From Acidaminococcus fermentans_A (GTDB taxonomy: Bacteria > Bacillota > Negativicutes > Acidaminococcales > Acidaminococcaceae), in contig NZ_JBQOUY010000003.1 in NCBI RefSeq assembly GCF_052216985.1, positions 98,250 to 162,249 on the forward strand: 64,000 nucleotides of DNA. The letters run 5' to 3'. The position numbers and the translations under genes were made by a program. Within the stretch, counting starts at the first letter, position 1. Each line of letters opens with the position of its first letter. Shown one piece after another: positions 15,825-23,662 of this stretch. The notes beneath the pieces are model-generated. The model made no database searches and was not told where the DNA came from. It saw only the letters and a list, made by a program, of their open reading frames with translations.

Positions 15825-16097
15825 GTGGCAGTTAAAATCCGTCTGAAACGTATGGGTGCCAAAAAGAGCCCTTTCTACCGTATCGTGGTCGCTGATGAAC
15901 GCGCTCCTCGTGACGGCCGTTTCATCGAAACCGTAGGGACCTACGATTCTACCGTTGATCCCGCCGTGGTTACCATCGATGAAGAAAAAGCTCTGTCCTG
16001 GATGAAGAAGGGAGCACAGCCGACTGATACGGTCCGCTCCATGTTCAGCAAACAGGGTCTGATGGCGAAACTGGCTGGCGAAAAGGCAGCAAAATAA
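15825..16097 (+). CDS. rpsP: Small ribosomal subunit protein bS16
   Basis: This 90-residue protein begins MAVKIRLKRMGAKK, the S16 signature. The GTG at 15825 is chosen: AGGAGG ends 8 bases upstream and the protein then starts exactly like its relatives. An in-frame GTG at 15816 overlaps the ribosome site. The ffh-rpsP-khpA-ylqD-rimM-trmD order is the conserved Firmicutes arrangement. Confidence 0.97.
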   Translation: MAVKIRLKRMGAKKSPFYRIVVADERAPRDGRFIETVGTYDSTVDPAVVTIDEEKALSWMKKGAQPTDTVRSMFSKQGLMAKLAGEKAAK

Positions 16098-16108
16098 GGA
16101 GGATGACT

Positions 16109-16336
16109 ATGAAAGAGATAGTTGAAGTGATTGCTAAGGCTATCGTGAATAATCCCTCCGAGGTCCAGGTGGAGGAGGAAAGGACCGGATCTTCCGTGAT
16201 CCTGAAACTCCACGTGGCGCCTGAAGATATGGGTAAAGTGATCGGCAAGCAAGGCCGCATTGCCAAGGCCATCCGTCTGGTGATGAAAGCAGCTGCTACC
16301 CGCGAAAACGTAAAAGTCATCGTAGATATCGATTAA
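16109..16336 (+). CDS. khpA: KH-domain RNA-binding protein KhpA
   Basis: This small 75-residue single-KH protein has the GxxG loop in VIGKQGRIAKAIR. In Firmicutes KhpA pairs with KhpB and acts as a global RNA chaperone affecting cell division and elongation. An ATG at 16103 touches the AAGGAGG site; 16109 is better spaced. It starts 11 bases after rpsP. Confidence 0.94.
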   Translation: MKEIVEVIAKAIVNNPSEVQVEEERTGSSVILKLHVAPEDMGKVIGKQGRIAKAIRLVMKAAATRENVKVIVDID

Positions 16337-16347
16337 AGGTGGTTACC

Positions 16348-16755
16348 ATGGATAAAATGATCGTTCGGGTACCTGTAGTCATCAAGGCCAAGGTTACGGA
16401 AGACTTGAAAGCCAAGATCATTGCAGATATGAAACGTCAGGTCCAGGCTGCTGAATTGGATTTCGAACAGTTCCAGTTCAATGCCAAGCGGGCTCTGAAT
16501 GAGCAAGCTGGTGGAGGGCCTGAAGCGGCTCGGGCTCTCCAGGAGCAGATCGAGTACGAAAAAGCCCAGCGCGGCCATGCTCTCCAGGAGTTGAAAGACA
16601 AGCTGGAACGGGCAGAGAACCTGGAAATTGGCAGTGAAGTCGGTCATGGTACACTGGAACGTTCCGTAGAGATTACGGTCGGCAGCGACCTGGAAGCCCT
16701 GATGGGGGCGGAAATCGTCGTGGAAGACGGCAAAGTCGTCGGATTCAGAGCGTAA
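16348..16755 (+). CDS. ylqD: YlqD family protein
   Basis: This 135-residue protein has a long charged coiled-coil-like middle (residues about 15-90, with EAARALQEQIEYEKAQRG) and a small beta domain at the end (GSDLEALMGAEIVVEDGKV). Its position between khpA and rimM and its composition match the YlqD family, whose function is unknown. AAAGGTGG precedes the chosen ATG; an in-frame GTG at 16339 lies within the ribosome site. Confidence 0.85.
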   Translation: MDKMIVRVPVVIKAKVTEDLKAKIIADMKRQVQAAELDFEQFQFNAKRALNEQAGGGPEAARALQEQIEYEKAQRGHALQELKDKLERAENLEIGSEVGHGTLERSVEITVGSDLEALMGAEIVVEDGKVVGFRA

Positions 16756-16759
16756 GCCT

Positions 16760-17254
16760 ATGGAACAGCATATCGTGATTGGCAAAATTGTCGCCCCGCA
16801 TGGCGTGCGGGGCGAATTTCGCATTATGCCGCAGACGGACCATCCGGAGCGGTACGCCAAAATGAAGAAAATCACCCTGGATAATGGGCGGGAATTCACG
16901 GTGGTCAGCCTTCGCCAGCATAAGAATGTGTATCTGATGAAGGTGGAAGGCATCGATACCATGGACGACGCAGAGACCCTTCGGGGCCGGACCATCGTCC
17001 TGCGCCCAGAAGAACTGCCCCCTCTGCCGGAAGGGCAGTTCTACGTCCGGGATATCATCGGTTTTGCAGTCGTCACGCCGGAGGGAGAGCCTGTGGGCAC
17101 CCTGAAGGATGTGATCAGTCCCGGTTCCACCGATGTGTTCGTCATCGCTCCGCCCCAGGGAGAAGAAATCCTGGTGGCGGCCATTGGGGAAAACATCCGG
17201 AAAATCGACTGGGAAACGAAGCAGATCGTAGTTGTGCTGCCGGAGTGGATCTGA
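16760..17254 (+). CDS. rimM: Ribosome maturation factor RimM
   Basis: This is an assembly factor for the 30S head that binds protein S19. The 164 residues show the N-terminal VIGKIVAPHGVRGEFRI, the linker and the PRC-barrel domain (FYVRDIIGFAVV...GTLKDVI, then VFVIA). It begins 4 bases after the ylqD stop with only a weak ribosome site, so translational coupling is likely. trmD begins 1 base after its stop. Confidence 0.96.
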   Translation: MEQHIVIGKIVAPHGVRGEFRIMPQTDHPERYAKMKKITLDNGREFTVVSLRQHKNVYLMKVEGIDTMDDAETLRGRTIVLRPEELPPLPEGQFYVRDIIGFAVVTPEGEPVGTLKDVISPGSTDVFVIAPPQGEEILVAAIGENIRKIDWETKQIVVVLPEWI

Positions 17255-17255
17255 T

Positions 17256-18026
17256 ATGAAATTCGTCTTTATCACCCTCTTTCCGGAAATGATCAAGAGC
17301 ACCAGTACCTGGAGCATCCTGGGCCGGGCAGCCAAGGAAGGCCTCCTTACCGTGGAGTGCGTGGATCCTCGGGACTATGCCACGGACCGGCACCGGAGCG
17401 TGGATGATACCACCTGCGGCGGCGGAGCCGGTATGGTCCTGAAGCCCCAGACCTATCTGGCTGCTTTGGATCGGGCCCGGGAACTGGCCCCTGGCGCCTT
17501 GGTAGCTGCCCTGACACCGGTAGGGGAATCCCTCCGCCAGGAGAGAGTCTGCCAACTGGCTCGGAGCGGCCGGGACTTGATCCTGCTCTGCGGCCATTAT
17601 GAAGGGTTCGATGAACGGATCTTGGAAGAGGCGGATCTCCGGCTTTCCATCGGAGATTTTGTCCTTACGGGAGGGGAACTGCCGGCCCTGTGCCTCATGG
17701 ATGCCGTGGCTCGGTTCATCCCCGGTGTATTGGGCAAGCAGGTGAGCGCAGAAGAGGATTCTTTCCATGACAGCCTGCTGGAATACCCCCAATATACCCG
17801 TCCGGTGGAGTATCAGGGCAAAACCGTACCAGAGATCCTGCTCTCTGGAGACCACGCAAAGATCGGCCAATGGAGACGGAAGGAAAGCCTGCGGGCCACC
17901 TTGCGCCACCGTCCGGAGCTGCTGCGGTCCATGCAGTGGCAGAAGGGGGACGGGAAACTGTTCCTGGCTGTGGAAGAAGAAGAAAAAGAGAAGTCCCGGG
18001 CAGAAGGGAAAAGCCAGGAATCCTGA
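17256..18026 (+). CDS. trmD: tRNA (guanine-N1)-methyltransferase
   Basis: TrmD makes m1G37 next to the anticodon, using SAM bound in a trefoil knot. The 256 residues include MKFVFITLFPEM, GGGAGMVLKPQ, the knot motifs LCGHYEGFDERI and IGDFVLTGGELPAL, and the C-terminal RRKESLRATLRHRPELL. The start is the ATG one base after the rimM stop. It ends the ffh operon; an independent promoter for rplS follows. Confidence 0.97.
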   Translation: MKFVFITLFPEMIKSTSTWSILGRAAKEGLLTVECVDPRDYATDRHRSVDDTTCGGGAGMVLKPQTYLAALDRARELAPGALVAALTPVGESLRQERVCQLARSGRDLILLCGHYEGFDERILEEADLRLSIGDFVLTGGELPALCLMDAVARFIPGVLGKQVSAEEDSFHDSLLEYPQYTRPVEYQGKTVPEILLSGDHAKIGQWRRKESLRATLRHRPELLRSMQWQKGDGKLFLAVEEEEKEKSRAEGKSQES

Positions 18027-18034
18027 CTTTTTGG

Positions 18035-18064
18035 TTGCACCGGGAGCCGGCTGTATGGTATAAT
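18035..18064 (+). promoter_or_regulatory. rplS promoter
   Basis: TTGCAC (18035-18040) and TATAAT (18059-18064) are 18 bp apart, and TGG just before the hexamer gives an extended -10. It gives rplS a leader of about 75 bases. Confidence 0.75.
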
Positions 18065-18069
18065 ACAGC

Positions 18070-18145
18070 GTATGCATTAACGGGCGGTCCGCTGTTAGCA
18101 CGTGGCTAGACATGAACGTCTTGGATTCTGAGGAGGAAATTATAA
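18070..18145 (+). promoter_or_regulatory. rplS leader, possible L19 leader RNA
   Basis: The leader of about 75 bases is GC-rich and contains short complementary segments. Firmicutes often have an autoregulatory L19 leader in this position. That this is one is an inference from position; I did not verify the consensus. Confidence 0.35.
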
Positions 18146-18487
18146 ATGAACGTTATTGAAGCAATTGAAAAGGAACAGCTGCGTTCCGACATTCCTGAAT
18201 TCCGTCCTGGCGATACCCTGAAAGTCTATGTGAAGGTCGTCGAAGGGACCCGTGAACGGGTTCAGCTGTTTGAAGGCGTTTGCATTGCCCGGAGCGGTGC
18301 TGGTGCCCGGGAAATGTTCACCGTCCGCCGCATTGCTTCCGGTGTGGGCGTAGAAAGAATGTTCCCTGTCCATTCCCCGCGTCTGGAAAAGATCGTTGTA
18401 TCCCACAGAGGTGTGGTACGCAGAGCGAAACTGTACTATCTGCGTAAACTGACCGGTAAAGCCGCTCGTATCAGAGAACGTCGGTAA
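18146..18487 (+). CDS. rplS: Large ribosomal subunit protein bL19
   Basis: This 113-residue protein has the L19 sequence FRPGDTLKVYVKVVEG, FEGVCIARSG, GVGVERMFPVHSP and RRAKLYYLR. GAGGAGG precedes the ATG. It has its own promoter and its own terminator (18500-18528), so it is monocistronic although it follows the ffh operon. Confidence 0.97.
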   Translation: MNVIEAIEKEQLRSDIPEFRPGDTLKVYVKVVEGTRERVQLFEGVCIARSGAGAREMFTVRRIASGVGVERMFPVHSPRLEKIVVSHRGVVRRAKLYYLRKLTGKAARIRERR

Positions 18488-18499
18488 TCGGATCAATGA

Positions 18500-18528
18500 G
18501 GCAGTTGCTCCGGCAACTGCCTTTTTTA
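18500..18528 (+). terminator. rplS terminator
   Basis: GCAGTTGC pairs with GCAACTGC around a 4-base loop, followed by six T. The lepB ribosome site comes right after. Confidence 0.9.
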
Positions 18529-18544
18529 TTGCAAAGGAGAAGTC

Positions 18545-19084
18545 ATGAACGAAGAAAAGAAATCCGGCTCCTGGCAGGATACGGTCAGTGACTGGCTGAT
18601 CTCCATCATCGTGGCGGTGGTGCTGGCCTTTGGGATCCGTACTTTCCTGGTGGAACCCTATATGGTATCCGGTCCTTCCATGATGAATACCCTGCAGGAT
18701 CGGGAACGGCTGCTGGTGAACAAACTGGTCTACTATACCCGCCAGCCTAAACGGGGAGAGATCATCGTCTTCAAGTATCCCAGCGATACCCGCCGGGATT
18801 TCATCAAACGGGTCATTGCCGTGGGCGGGGATACCATCGAGATCCGGGACGGAAAGACCTATGTGAATGGGAAAGCCTTGGATGAAAGCTATATCCGGGA
18901 ACCCTTCCATACCAACCTGCCTAAGACTACAGTCCCTGCCGGCCATATCTTTGTCATGGGGGACAACCGGAACAATTCGGAAGACAGCCGGTTCCGGGAT
19001 GTGGGCTTCGTGGACTTGAGCCTGGTGAAAGGGAAAGCCAGTGTCATCTTCTGGCCCCTGGGGCAAGTGAGGATGCTGCCGTGA
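18545..19084 (+). CDS. lepB: Signal peptidase I
   Basis: This membrane-anchored serine/lysine protease cuts signal peptides of exported proteins. The 179 residues hold one N-terminal membrane segment (about 18-34), the nucleophile Ser45 in SGPSM, the general base Lys88 in RRDFIKRVIAVGGD, and the GDNRNNSEDSR box near 145. The size is that of Firmicutes SipS-type enzymes. The ATG follows AAAGGAG. The rplS terminator precedes it and I see no clear promoter, so some transcription may come from read-through. Confidence 0.95.
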   Translation: MNEEKKSGSWQDTVSDWLISIIVAVVLAFGIRTFLVEPYMVSGPSMMNTLQDRERLLVNKLVYYTRQPKRGEIIVFKYPSDTRRDFIKRVIAVGGDTIEIRDGKTYVNGKALDESYIREPFHTNLPKTTVPAGHIFVMGDNRNNSEDSRFRDVGFVDLSLVKGKASVIFWPLGQVRMLP

Positions 19085-19089
19085 TAAAA

Positions 19090-19130
19090 GGGGTGTTGCA
19101 CGTGTGTGATTTTCACACGTGCAACACCCC
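19090..19130 (+). terminator. Long hairpin after lepB without a T tract
   Basis: A perfect 17-bp stem (19090-19106 with 19114-19130) of the GTTGCA family has a 7-base loop. No T run follows; the heptad-bounded repeat begins directly after it. Confidence 0.65.
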
Positions 19131-19353
19131 CGGTCTCATAAGCCGCATAGCGGCTCGGTCTCGGGTCTCGAGTCTCGAGCCGAATGAGAAATTTGCAAGC
19201 AAATTTTTTGAATGTACAAACCCTAATCTGCTAATGATAAGATATTCGTTTCTATATCCAGTACGATACTGGTTCTACACCTTCAAAAGAACCTGGCCAT
19301 GGGGACAGGTTCTATCCAACGGCTCGCGACTCACGACTCGAGACCCGAGACCT
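19131..19353. repeat. Type 1 heptad-bounded element, copy A
   Basis: This non-coding element fills much of the 606-base gap between lepB and ylqF. Order: a hairpin AGCCGC/GCGGCT, heptad units (GGTCTCG, AGTCTCG), a hairpin AAATTTGC/GCAAATTT, an AT-rich core, a hairpin CCAGTA/TACTGG, a hairpin AGAACCTG/CAGGTTCT (about 19288-19313), and inverted heptads (GACTCAC, GACCCGA). Its near-twin lies at 45453-45667; the two differ by about six substitutions and by exactly one heptad. No open reading frame is preserved. Confidence 0.85.
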
Positions 19354-19387
19354 CAAAAAGAGGCTGTTGCGCATGCAACAGCCCCTT
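19354..19387. terminator. GTTGC-family hairpin closing copy A
   Basis: GGCTGTTGC pairs with GCAACAGCC around GCAT, preceded by a run of A and followed by CCTT. A comparable hairpin closes the copy at 45.7 kb. Confidence 0.6.
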
Positions 19388-19527
19388 GGTCACGGGTCGT
19401 GAGTCTCGGGCTTGTTAGTGCAGAATGAAGATCCAGTTTTGCCATCCCAACCGATTTTCTCTTATCGTCCTATAGAAAAAGAAAAGACGGCTTAAACGTC
19501 CAGGCTCGCAACCCGTGACTCGCGACC
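19388..19527. repeat. Type 2 heptad-bounded element, copy D
   Basis: This 140-bp element has heptads at both ends (GGTCACG at the left, inverted units at the right). Its reverse complement aligns along its length with 42145-42298, sharing blocks such as GATAAGAGAAAATCG and AAACTGGATCTTC. There is no coding potential. Together with copy A and the GTGTGA hairpin at 19528-19559 it fills the gap up to the ylqF promoter. Confidence 0.8.
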
Positions 19528-19559
19528 GGGGGTGTGAATTCATTCACACCCCCCTTTTA
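19528..19559 (+). terminator. GTGTGA-family terminator
   Basis: GGGGGTGTGAAT pairs with ATTCACACCCCC, followed by CTTTT. It protects ylqF from upstream transcription. Confidence 0.7.
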
Positions 19560-19592
19560 CTGCACCAAATTCCCGATAATGACCTGCTTTTT

Positions 19593-19628
19593 CCATGATT
19601 CGCTTCTCTTGGGGAATCATGGTATAAT
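19593..19628 (+). promoter_or_regulatory. ylqF promoter with inverted repeat
   Basis: The extended -10 TGGTATAAT ends at 19628. Directly upstream, CCATGATTC (19593-19601) and GAATCATGG (19614-19622) form a perfect 9-bp inverted repeat with a 12-base gap, covering the -35 zone. This is a possible operator. Confidence 0.55.
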
Positions 19629-19690
19629 GGGGCCTATGCAAACAGACCGGGCACAAGTGTGCCTGTTTTTAGGATAGAAAGGAAGTTTCC

Positions 19691-20584
19691 ATGGAAAATA
19701 CAATCGGCGGCAAAAAATTCCACATCCAGTGGTTCCCCGGTCACATGACCAAGGCCAAACGGATGATGGAGGCTAACCTGAAACTGGTGGATGTGGTGGT
19801 CGAACTCTTGGATGCCCGGATTCCCCGGTCCAGTGCCAACCCCATGCTCCAGCAGCTGCTCGGCAGCAAGGCGAAGATCGTGGTCTTGAATAAAACGGAT
19901 ATGGCCGATCCGGACCGGACTCAAGCCTGGCTGTCTTATTTCAAGAAAAACAGTTTCACGGCTCTGGAAGTGGACTGTCAGAAGGGCAAGGGAATCAAAG
20001 CTCTGGTCAGCGCCATCCAGAAAGCCGGGGAGCCCACTTTGGAAAAATGGCGGAAGAAAGGCGTCCGGAACCGGTCCATCCGGGTGATGATCGTAGGAAT
20101 CCCCAATGTAGGGAAATCTACACTGATCAACCGGTTGCTGGGGAAGAACAAAGCAGCTGCCCAGAACAAGCCAGGAGTGACCCGGGGACCCCAGTGGGTG
20201 ATCTTGGGCAAGGGACTGGAGCTCCTGGATACCCCTGGGGTCCTGTGGCCCAAATTCGATGATCCGGAAACCGGTTTCTGCCTGGCTGTCACTGGAGCCA
20301 TCCGCGAAGAAGTCTTCGACCAGGAAACGGCCGTGCATATCCTGATCCAGCGGCTGCTGAAGCTGTATCCTCAGGAACTGGCTGCCAGTTATAAAATCGG
20401 ACTGGCACCGGAAGACACAGTGGAAACCGTGGAGGAAAAAATCGCCCGGGCCCGGGGTTGCCTGAAAGTGGGTGGGATGCTGGACATGAACAAGACCATC
20501 CAGATGGTCCTCCGAGATTTCAAAACCGGAAAACTAGGCGCTTTCAGCTTAGAAAAGGCGCCTGGGGAAGGGGCGGAACCATGA
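19691..20584 (+). CDS. ylqF: Ribosome biogenesis GTPase YlqF (RbgA)
   Basis: RbgA is needed for late assembly of the 50S subunit. The 297 residues have the circularly permuted GTPase order: NKTDMAD (G4) near 68 comes before GIPNVGKSTLINRL (G1) near 135, then DTPGVLWPKF (G3). The N-terminal WFPGHMTKAKR motif is typical. AGAAAGGAAG precedes the ATG. rnhB overlaps its stop codon by four bases (ATGA), as in many Firmicutes. Confidence 0.95.
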   Translation: MENTIGGKKFHIQWFPGHMTKAKRMMEANLKLVDVVVELLDARIPRSSANPMLQQLLGSKAKIVVLNKTDMADPDRTQAWLSYFKKNSFTALEVDCQKGKGIKALVSAIQKAGEPTLEKWRKKGVRNRSIRVMIVGIPNVGKSTLINRLLGKNKAAAQNKPGVTRGPQWVILGKGLELLDTPGVLWPKFDDPETGFCLAVTGAIREEVFDQETAVHILIQRLLKLYPQELAASYKIGLAPEDTVETVEEKIARARGCLKVGGMLDMNKTIQMVLRDFKTGKLGAFSLEKAPGEGAEP

Positions 20585-21393
20585 AGTGGGGAGAAAGCCT
20601 CCAGGCTATCCGTCAAAAATTGAAGGCTGGTGCCGCACCGGAAGAATTGGCCGTATGGCGCCAAGATTCCCGGGCCGGAGTCCGGAAAATGCTGGAAGCC
20701 TACGACCGGAGACAAGCCGCCCAAAAAGCAGAACAGGAACGGCTGGAACGCTTCCAAGATATGGAACGGACCTTTTGGGGAAAAGGGATGGACCAGGTGG
20801 CTGGCTGTGATGAAGCGGGCAGGGGTCCCTTGTCTGGACCGCTGGTGACGGCAGCCGTGATCCTGCCCCATACCATCTGGCTGCCAGGGCTGAACGATTC
20901 CAAAAAAGTCACGGCTGCCCGGCGGGAAACTTTGTATCAGGAAATCTTGGAGCAGGCGGTGAGCGTGACCGTCAGCATCCTGGGGCCCCGGGAAATCGAT
21001 CACCTGAATATCTATCAGGCGGCTAAAAAGGCCATGACTCTTTGCCTGACTCATTTGAAAGTCCGGCCTCAGGCGGCTATCACCGACGCCATGCCTTTGG
21101 AAATCCCAGGGATGACGGTGGAGGACGTGATCCACGGGGACAGCAGGAGTGCTGCAGTTGCGGCCGCTTCCATCATTGCTAAGGTGACCCGGGATCATCT
21201 GATGGAGAAACTGGATCAGCAGTACCCTCAGTACGGATTTGCCAAACACAAAGGGTATGGGACTGCCCAGCATCTCCAGGCCATCCTGGACTGCGGCCCC
21301 TGTCCCTGGCACCGGCGGAGCTATGAACCCATGAAATCCATGGAGCTGAAGGAAGAAGGCGTCAGCGAAAATCAGCTTCTGCAGCTGAAGTAG
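20581..21393 (+). CDS. rnhB: Ribonuclease HII
   Basis: RNase HII removes ribonucleotides and RNA primers from DNA. The 270 residues have an N-terminal helical extension, then CDEAGRGPLSGPLVTAAVIL near 75 (first catalytic Asp-Glu), LNDSKKVTAARRE, a central aspartate in ITDAM, and GDSRSAAVAAASIIAKVTRD near 185 followed by YGFAKHKGYGT. The start is the ATG overlapping the ylqF stop; a longer upstream frame lies inside ylqF. Confidence 0.96.
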   Translation: MKWGESLQAIRQKLKAGAAPEELAVWRQDSRAGVRKMLEAYDRRQAAQKAEQERLERFQDMERTFWGKGMDQVAGCDEAGRGPLSGPLVTAAVILPHTIWLPGLNDSKKVTAARRETLYQEILEQAVSVTVSILGPREIDHLNIYQAAKKAMTLCLTHLKVRPQAAITDAMPLEIPGMTVEDVIHGDSRSAAVAAASIIAKVTRDHLMEKLDQQYPQYGFAKHKGYGTAQHLQAILDCGPCPWHRRSYEPMKSMELKEEGVSENQLLQLK

Positions 21394-21409
21394 AGGGCAG
21401 CAGCTCTGG

Positions 21410-21562
21410 CCGCCAGTCGGGAGTCAGGAGTTTGGAGATTCAGGATAGGACCTGTCTTGATGCCAGGTCCTTCTGACTGTGCAGAATCAGGATGGAGGGA
21501 ATCCTGGGATTTCATTGCCTGCAAATTTAACCAAGGGCTCCAGACTTCAGACTGATCCGGTA
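21410..21562. repeat. Type 1 heptad-bounded element, diverged inverted copy F
   Basis: Left heptads (AGTCGGG, AGTCAGG) and right heptads (CTCCAGA, CTTCAGA) bound a core whose reverse complement matches copy A. The hairpin stem is AGGACCTG/CAGGTCCT where copy A has AGAACCTG/CAGGTTCT, a compensatory pair change. GCAAATTT is also kept. It lies between rnhB and yraN and holds no gene. Confidence 0.6.
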
Positions 21563-21595
21563 ACAGCTCTGCAGCTATAAAAGGAGGTTATCAGT

Positions 21596-21952
21596 ATGGT
21601 CCATCAGCGCCGCCGGTTCGGGAATCAGGGCGAAGATATGGCGGCTCGGTATCTAGAACGGCAGGGGTATGAAATCCTGGACCGGAACTACAGCTGTGCC
21701 TGGGGAGAAATCGATATCGTGGCCCGGCATTGGGGTGTGGTAGCTTTTGTGGAAGTGAAGAGCCGGCACAGCCTGAAATTCGGCCGCCCAGCCGCTGCTG
21801 TGACCCGGACCAAGCAGATCCGGCTGCGGAAAACGGCCTGGTGTTATCTCCAGGAACATCCGAGGTTCCGGCAACGGTGCCGGTTCGATATCATTGAAAT
21901 CCTGGACCTTTATGGTAAAATTTCTCTGAATCATTTGAAGAATTGCTTTTAA
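21596..21952 (+). CDS. yraN: YraN (UPF0102) nuclease-fold protein
   Basis: This 118-residue protein has the YraN core GNQGEDMAARYLERQGYEILDRNY, WGEIDIVARH and VAFVEVKSR, which form the PD-(D/E)xK endonuclease-like active site (Glu-Asp-Glu-x-Lys). The function in the family is not settled. AAAGGAGG precedes the ATG. rnhB-yraN-comM is a common order. Confidence 0.9.
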   Translation: MVHQRRRFGNQGEDMAARYLERQGYEILDRNYSCAWGEIDIVARHWGVVAFVEVKSRHSLKFGRPAAAVTRTKQIRLRKTAWCYLQEHPRFRQRCRFDIIEILDLYGKISLNHLKNCF

Positions 21953-21964
21953 ATGTAAATTCTG

Positions 21965-22095
21965 CCAGCGGTCAGCTGTCAATGGTCAACTGCTGAAGGA
22001 AGCCAGCAGAGCTGGCTTTGAACTTGCAGCCGCTTTGTTTTTATCTACGATGAACAAACTACGACAAACAAGGAACGATTTACGATAAATGACGC
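21965..22095. repeat. Two heptad-periodic tracts upstream of comM
   Basis: Bases from about 21965 show 7-bp units (GGTCAGC, TGTCAAT, GGTCAAC). From about 22047 a second tract repeats ACGAY-type units with a 7-bp step (TACGATG, TACGACA, TACGATA, CACGATA). No inverted pairing between the two is evident. A small hairpin, GCCAGC/GCTGGC, lies between. Confidence 0.5.
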
Positions 22096-22122
22096 ACGAT
22101 ACGCAGCAAAGGAGCTGATCCC

Positions 22123-23646
22123 ATGTATGCACGGACCTGGGGAGAGACTACCCGAGGCATCAACGGAGAAATGGTTACGGTAGAAGTGGATGTGACAAAC
22201 GGCATGCCGGCCTTTGAGATGGTAGGGCTGCCGGATGTGGCGGTGAAAGAGGCCCGGGAACGGGTCAAGGCAGCGGTGAAGAATTCAGGATTCCGATTCC
22301 CCGACACCCATATCACGGTGAACTTGGCTCCGGCAGACTTGAAAAAAGATGGGGCCGGACTGGATCTGCCCATCGCTATGGGTGTCCTGGCAGCCAAACA
22401 GTATGTCACCCTGCCGGACCCTATGCCCGTCTTTGCCGGGGAACTGGCTCTGGATGGTTCCCTGCGCCCAGTGAATGGGATCCTGCCCATGATCATCCGG
22501 GCCAGGGAAGAGGGGATCCCAGCCATCTTCATCCCGTCCGGCAATCGGGCAGAAGGAGAATTGGTGGACGGGATCGCCGTGTATACGGCTGATGATCTGG
22601 GCCAGATCATCGATCATTTCCAAGGCAGGCAGCTTCTCCAGCCTTTGGCCAAGAAGGCCCTGGAATTGGAACGGCCTCAGGAAGAACTGGTGGATTTTGC
22701 TGATGTCCAGGGGCAGAAGGTGGCCAAACGGGCGCTGGAAATCGCCGCGGCTGGAGGCCATAATGTGCTGATGGTAGGGGCCCCTGGAGCGGGGAAGACC
22801 ATGTTGGCACGGCGGCTGCCCACCATCCTGCCACCCATGACGGAAGAAGAAGCGCTGGAAGTCACCAAGATCTACAGTATCTCCGGTCTCCTCCAGGGCC
22901 ATCATGGTATCATGGCGGAACGGCCGTTCCGCAGTCCCCATCATACCGTATCCCAGTCCGCCCTCATCGGCGGCGGCAGCATTCCCCGGCCGGGAGAAGT
23001 GACACTCAGCCACCATGGAGTCCTGTTCCTGGATGAACTGCCGGAATTTTCCCGGAGCGCTTTGGAAGTGCTCCGGCAGCCTTTGGAAGACGGGATGGTC
23101 ACTATCAGCCGGGTCCAGGCTTCTCTCACGTATCCGGCCCGGTTCATCCTGGTGGCCGCCCAGAATCCCTGTCCCTGCGGTTTCTGGGGGGAAGAAGACC
23201 AGCTGCACCAGTGTACCTGCCGGCCGGGAGACATCGCCCGATACCAGAAAAAGATATCCGGTCCGCTGCTGGACCGGATCGATATCCAGATCCATGTCCC
23301 CCGGCTCCAGTATCAGGAAATGAAAAGCCGGAAACGGGGAGAAAGTTCGGCTGCGATCCGCCAGCGGGTGGTGGCAGCCCGGCAGATCCAGAGGGAACGG
23401 CTCAAAGGGACCCATCTGTTCTGCAATGCCAGTATGGGACGCCGGGAAGTCAAGGCGTATTGTCCTCTTTCTCCCCAGGCGGAAGCGCTGCTGGAAAGGT
23501 ATTTCATCAGTTTGGGGCTCAGTGCCCGGAGCCACGACAGGATCATCAAAGTGGCTCGGACCATTGCAGATTTGGCTGGCAGCCGGGAAATCACATCTCT
23601 CCATCTGGGGGAGGCCATCCAGCTGCGGACCAGCATACAAGGATGA
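22123..23646 (+). CDS. comM: ComM/YifB family magnesium-chelatase-like AAA ATPase
   Basis: ComM is a hexameric helicase that helps branch migration during natural transformation. The 507 residues comprise an N-terminal Lon-protease-like domain (MYARTWGETTRGINGEMVTV) and an AAA module with Walker A GAPGAGKTMLARR near 219, Walker B VLFLDELPEF near 303 and a zinc-like cysteine patch NPCPCGFWGEEDQLHQCTC near 350. AAAGGAGC precedes the ATG. A pilus-type gene follows 16 bases later, which fits a competence role. Confidence 0.94.
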   Translation: MYARTWGETTRGINGEMVTVEVDVTNGMPAFEMVGLPDVAVKEARERVKAAVKNSGFRFPDTHITVNLAPADLKKDGAGLDLPIAMGVLAAKQYVTLPDPMPVFAGELALDGSLRPVNGILPMIIRAREEGIPAIFIPSGNRAEGELVDGIAVYTADDLGQIIDHFQGRQLLQPLAKKALELERPQEELVDFADVQGQKVAKRALEIAAAGGHNVLMVGAPGAGKTMLARRLPTILPPMTEEEALEVTKIYSISGLLQGHHGIMAERPFRSPHHTVSQSALIGGGSIPRPGEVTLSHHGVLFLDELPEFSRSALEVLRQPLEDGMVTISRVQASLTYPARFILVAAQNPCPCGFWGEEDQLHQCTCRPGDIARYQKKISGPLLDRIDIQIHVPRLQYQEMKSRKRGESSAAIRQRVVAARQIQRERLKGTHLFCNASMGRREVKAYCPLSPQAEALLERYFISLGLSARSHDRIIKVARTIADLAGSREITSLHLGEAIQLRTSIQG

Positions 23647-23662
23647 GGGGAGGCGGGCAGGT

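Noticed and set aside
19131..19353. CRISPR-like array because of repeated short units
   Set aside because: Units are 7 bp, degenerate and directly adjacent; there are no spacers and no cas genes.
19081..19428. Open frame of 115 codons after lepB and a similar one at 45323-45754
   Set aside because: Both run through copies of the repeat element. The shared protein-like stretches come from the DNA repeat, start inside hairpins, and have no ribosome site.
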